From JBHENC01 sp051000345 (GTDB taxonomy: Bacteria; Acidobacteriota; Blastocatellia; Pyrinomonadales; Pyrinomonadaceae), in the NCBI GenBank assembly GCA_051000345.1, contig JBPCOJ010000018.1:1-10057 (forward strand): a stretch of 10,057 bases of DNA, written 5' to 3'. Of this stretch, positions 7,195 through 10,057 are shown piece after piece (the stretch's first letter is position 1; every line of letters begins with the position of its first letter). The notes under the pieces are model-generated. The model saw only the letters and a program-made list of their open reading frames with translations. It did no database searches and was not told the DNA's origin. The position numbers and the translations under genes are program-made.

Positions 7195-7296
7195 CACACC
7201 GATCAAGAGAGGCCGCGAGAAACGGTTTCAACTGCCCGAACCGCTGCAGCAATTCACGACAAGTCTCGTGGAGAGAACGAACACCAAATTTTTGAT

Positions 7297-7345
7297 GATA
7301 AATTATCGCTGCTTACTTTTCTTCCTAACGCTGCAATAATTTATC
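7297..7345. repeat. A+T-rich 10-bp inverted repeat at the end of the sorbosone-type gene
   Basis: GATAAATTAT (7297-7306) and its exact complement ATAATTTATC (7336-7345) are 29 bases apart; the right arm covers the stop codon of the minus-strand gene ending at 7341. The spacer holds CGCTGC twice in direct orientation. No T tract follows on the minus strand, so it is not a standard terminator; it may be a weak 3' hairpin or chance A+T-rich symmetry. Confidence 0.4.
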
Positions 7346-8795
7346 TGCGTTGCTCACCCTGATACGAGATGCGCCAGATCGTATTCGAGCCGTCGTCCGA
7401 CACTAATAACGCGCCGTCCTTTGCTACAGTCACGCCGACGGGTCTGCCCCACACATTGCCTTCGGGCGTGACGAAGCCGGTCATAAAATCTTCGTACTCG
7501 CCCACAGGCTGCCCGTTTCGCAAAGGCACGCGAATCAATTTGTAGCCCGTGCGTCTGGAGCGATTCCAAGAGCCATGCTCGGAAGCGAAGGCATCGTTGC
7601 GATACTCGTTCGGAAACTGCTTGCCTGTGTAGAATGCCATTTCAAGCGAAGCCGAATGTGATTGCAAAAGCACGTCCGGCACAATCACTTTATCGCGTAG
7701 TTCAGCGTGTGCGCCTTTATGTCGCGGGTCTTGATTCGCTCCGATATAAAACCAAGGCCAGCCGTAAAAGCCGCCATCACGAACGCGCGTGATGTAGTCC
7801 GGCACAAGATCATCGCCTAATCCGTCGCGCTCGTTGACGGACGCCCACAAATCGCCTGTCTGCGGGTGAACGGCGATGCCGACGGCGTTGCGTATGCCTG
7901 CCGCGAAAATGCGAAAATTCGTGCCGTCCGGGTTGTACTGCAAAATATCTGCGCGGCGTTCTTCGTTCTCGTTCTGGTTCTCGTAAACATTGGAATGCGA
8001 GCCGACGGAGACGAACATTTTTTTGCCGTCGTTGGAAAACGCGATGTCGCGCGTCCAATGCCCGCCGCCGCGAAGAAGCCCGCCGCCCGGAAGATCAGGC
8101 ACGATGGTTTCCGCTTGCCCGCGCGCGTGTCTGTCGCCGTTGCGATACGGGAAACGCACGACCGCATCCGTGTCGGCGATGTAGACGAATTGCGGATTTT
8201 GACCGAGCGGATAAAACGCGATGCCGAAGGGTTTGTTCAAGCCGTCTGCGAAAACTTCATTGGTGTCCGGCTTGCTTGCGCCGTCCTTCGCGCGCAGCAC
8301 GCGTATGCGCCCTGCGTAGCTTTCGGCAATGAACACATCGCCGTTCGGCGCGGCGCGAATCAATCGCGGCGCGTTTAATCCCGTAACGAACTCTTCGACT
8401 TTGAAACCGGCGGGAACCTTCGGCCACGCGTTCGCCGGGCGCGCGACACGATCAGGCCCGTTATCGACCGAAGGCGTGTCGAAGGGTTTCGCCAGATCAG
8501 CAATCGTGATGCGGCGTCGCACGCCCGGCGCGTCCGTCCGCCAATCGCCGAGCGCAGCTTTGCCGGTCAGCACGCCGCCTGCTGCTGCCGTTGCTACGGC
8601 TGCTGCTGCCGTGTCCCCCCTCTCCGGCAAGCCCGCGCTATTCGACGCATTCGCGCCGTCGTTTTTCACAGAATTTTCCGAACGCACTCGATTCGCCGCG
8701 CAACCGAAAAACAGCGCGATGCTCGAAAGAACAATCACGGAAAGGCACAAGCCTCTTGCCGTGCGGATAAACTTGAACGAGTAAACAGCCCGCAT
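7341..8795 (-). CDS. Sorbosone dehydrogenase / PQQ-type sugar dehydrogenase-like lipoprotein
   Basis: This 484-residue protein belongs to the soluble-glucose-dehydrogenase/L-sorbosone-dehydrogenase beta-propeller group, which oxidises sugars or aldehydes, usually with PQQ. The N-terminus is a lipoprotein signal with a somewhat unusual lipobox (LFFGC, Cys32), followed by an Asn/Ala/Gly-rich linker to about residue 80. Propeller motifs in order are GLNAPRLIRAAPNGDVFIAE, NKPFGIAFYP, GGHWTRDIAFSNDGKKMFVS (H246 and R249 sit where this family has its active-site His), GIRNAVGIAVHPQTGDLW, GFYGWPWFY, ASEHGSWNRS, and a final VAKDGALLVSDDGSNTIWRI. PQQ use and substrate are inferred from the family. ATG 8795 is preferred over the TTG at 8828 because GAGG lies 6 bases upstream. 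The gene follows fetB by 36 bases on the same strand and is probably co-transcribed with it. Confidence 0.9.
   Translation of the reverse strand: MRAVYSFKFIRTARGLCLSVIVLSSIALFFGCAANRVRSENSVKNDGANASNSAGLPERGDTAAAAVATAAAGGVLTGKAALGDWRTDAPGVRRRITIADLAKPFDTPSVDNGPDRVARPANAWPKVPAGFKVEEFVTGLNAPRLIRAAPNGDVFIAESYAGRIRVLRAKDGASKPDTNEVFADGLNKPFGIAFYPLGQNPQFVYIADTDAVVRFPYRNGDRHARGQAETIVPDLPGGGLLRGGGHWTRDIAFSNDGKKMFVSVGSHSNVYENQNENEERRADILQYNPDGTNFRIFAAGIRNAVGIAVHPQTGDLWASVNERDGLGDDLVPDYITRVRDGGFYGWPWFYIGANQDPRHKGAHAELRDKVIVPDVLLQSHSASLEMAFYTGKQFPNEYRNDAFASEHGSWNRSRRTGYKLIRVPLRNGQPVGEYEDFMTGFVTPEGNVWGRPVGVTVAKDGALLVSDDGSNTIWRISYQGEQRR
8580..8612. repeat. Short direct repeat within the Ala-rich linker of the sorbosone-type gene
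   Basis: TGCTGCTGCCGT occurs at 8580-8591 and again at 8601-8612, separated by 9 bases. On the minus strand it encodes the Ala-rich stretch between the lipobox and the propeller. It is a likely site of slippage, and the linker length may vary between relatives. Confidence 0.6.
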
Positions 8796-8799
8796 AAAA

Positions 8800-8806
8800 C
8801 ACCTCT
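8800..8806 (-). promoter_or_regulatory. Ribosome binding site fixing the sorbosone-type gene start at 8795
   Basis: On the minus strand AGAGGTG lies just before ATG 8795, with AGAGG ending 6 bases from the ATG. It favours this start over the upstream TTG at 8828, which would lie 3 bases from the fetB stop. Confidence 0.7.
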
Positions 8807-8831
8807 TCCTCGAAAACTTTACGCTCAACTT

Positions 8832-9656
<825 letters not shown>

Positions 9657-9747
9657 GCTCTTTTACCTTTACCGAACACACTTTTAATTTCCTGTGTCGA
9701 GAAACAAACTGTTTCGCATATTAGGCTGTGCTAGCATTTTGTTTTTC

Positions 9748-9903
9748 AATTGCCACTAGCTTCAGCTAGTGGTTATGTCGAGCAAAGCAGTCGGCTTTAG
9801 CCGAACATCTTCCTTCCAATATTCCTTTTGGCTTTAGCCCACTGTTTCGGCTAAAGCCTTTCTTCTTCTCAAGCTTGTCCACTAGCTGAAGCTAGCGGCA
9901 ATT
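9748..9903. repeat. Palindromic REP/BIME-like or MITE-like element between fetA and fetB
   Basis: Two 25-base arms in inverted orientation (9748-9772 and 9879-9903) match at 24 of 25 positions. Each arm is itself a hairpin: left CCACTAGCTTCAGCTAGTGG (9753-9772, perfect 8-bp stem, loop TTCA), right CCACTAGCTGAAGCTAGCGG (9879-9898, one A/C mismatch, loop TGAA). A second inverted pair lies inside: GGCTTTAGCCGAA at 9793-9805 and its exact complement at 9846-9858. The spacers between outer and inner units are exactly 20 bases on both sides, so the whole element is nearly symmetric about 9825.5. A third GGCTTTAGCC copy (9830-9839) breaks the symmetry near the centre. It contains no reading frame of note. 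Clustered hairpins of this kind are known as REP/BIME elements, often moved by RAYT transposases; no such gene is in the window. Confidence 0.85.
9830..9858. repeat. Inner hairpin of the palindromic element
   Basis: GGCTTTAGCC (9830-9839) and its complement GGCTAAAGCC (9849-9858) form a perfect 10-bp stem with a 9-base loop (CACTGTTTC). The right arm can instead pair with the copy at 9793-9805, so two alternative foldings compete. On the plus strand the stem is followed by TTTCTTCTTCTC, which is pyrimidine-rich but not a clean T tract. Confidence 0.7.
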
Positions 9904-9922
9904 TATGAAATGTCAACAGAAC

Positions 9923-10057
9923 CTAATACTCGCGCTCGAAGATGTCTTTTGTCGCGCCCGCTTCGACGATGCGCCCGCGCTCCATCACGATAATCGTGTC
10001 GCTGACGCGGCGCGCTTCCGCCAAGCGGTGCGTGACCATCACGACGGTGAGTTTCCT
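9923..10057 (-). CDS. fetA: FetA-like ABC transporter ATPase, C-terminal fragment (5' end outside window)
   Basis: Forty-four C-terminal residues and a TAG stop are visible; the gene runs off the right edge. The segment starts RKLTVVMVTHRLAEARRVSD, containing the H-loop His (VTH), followed by TIIVMERGRIVEAGATKDIF, the usual end of an ABC nucleotide-binding domain. Walker A, signature and Walker B motifs would lie outside the window. The FetA assignment rests mainly on position: same strand and directly upstream of a fetB-family permease, the order known from fetAB operons. As ATPase it would power the FetB permease from the cytoplasmic side. Confidence 0.85.
   Translation of the reverse strand, partial: RKLTVVMVTHRLAEARRVSDTIIVMERGRIVEAGATKDIFEREY

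Noticed and set aside
7866..8378. A 170-residue open frame on the plus strand opposite the sorbosone-type gene
   Set aside because: It is antisense to a well-supported propeller gene and its composition is that of a reverse-frame shadow.
8329..8784. A 151-residue plus-strand frame covering the lipoprotein N-terminal region
   Set aside because: It is explained as the complement of the Ala-rich linker and signal region; no family pattern or start signal supports it.
9718..9749. A possible minus-strand fetB promoter with TTGAAA (9744-9749) at the edge of the palindromic element and TAATAT (9718-9723)
   Set aside because: The 20-base spacer is too long for a standard promoter and a -10 at 17 bases would be GCCTAA, so support is too weak to list it.
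9748..9903. Reading the two arms as CRISPR repeats
   Set aside because: The arms are inverted rather than direct, only two copies exist, and the internal sequence is itself palindromic and symmetric, unlike spacers.

Overview
The window looks like a chromosomal segment of a heterotrophic, Gram-negative-type bacterium. The gene mix suggests Acidobacteriota, possibly Blastocatellia: an exported M13 peptidase, an exported S9 peptidase with a TolB-like propeller, a lipoprotein sorbosone/PQQ-type dehydrogenase, a C-terminal phosphoesterase of the kind often fused to a YncE-like propeller, and a palindromic REP-type repeat built from GGCTTTAGCC and CTAGCTTCAGCTAG. The assignment is inference; no rRNA or marker gene is present. 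Sampled 60-base lines are 58-63% G+C in the large peptidase genes and 45-47% in the toxin-antitoxin pair.

Layout, left to right. (1) 1-957 (+) is the 3' part of an alkaline-phosphatase-fold phosphoesterase; a bidirectional terminator (992-1024) separates it from msrB (1062-1592, -), an exported, probably Tat-dependent methionine sulfoxide reductase B. (2) After a 278-base intergenic stretch with an extended -10 promoter candidate comes a secreted M13 metallopeptidase (1877-3922, +). (3) Three small plus-strand genes follow: an acidic 71-residue DUF7336-like protein (3962-4177), a 62-residue putative antitoxin (4265-4453) and an overlapping ParE/RelE-type toxin (4438-4737). A second bidirectional terminator (4740-4782) closes this group. 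(4) The rest of the window is on the minus strand: a secreted S9 peptidase (4786-7143), a sorbosone-dehydrogenase-type lipoprotein (7341-8795), a FetB/UPF0014 permease (8832-9656) and the C-terminal 44 residues of its ATPase partner FetA (9923 to the window end). A 156-bp, almost symmetric palindromic element sits between fetA and fetB.

Functionally, most genes concern the cell envelope: two exported peptidases that would work on peptides outside the cytoplasm, an exported repair enzyme for oxidised methionine, a periplasmic quinoprotein-like dehydrogenase, and an ABC exporter of the family linked to iron efflux and oxidative stress resistance. The toxin-antitoxin pair with lower G+C looks like a small acquired insert. 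I see no CRISPR array, phage module, tRNA, rRNA or transposase gene. No convincing multi-gene novel system is visible. The best leads are the palindromic element inside the fetA-fetB unit and the uncharacterised antitoxin with its neighbouring small acidic protein.

Three starts were chosen at internal ATGs on Shine-Dalgarno evidence rather than at the longest reading frame: M13 at 1877, S9 at 7143 and the sorbosone-type gene at 8795.
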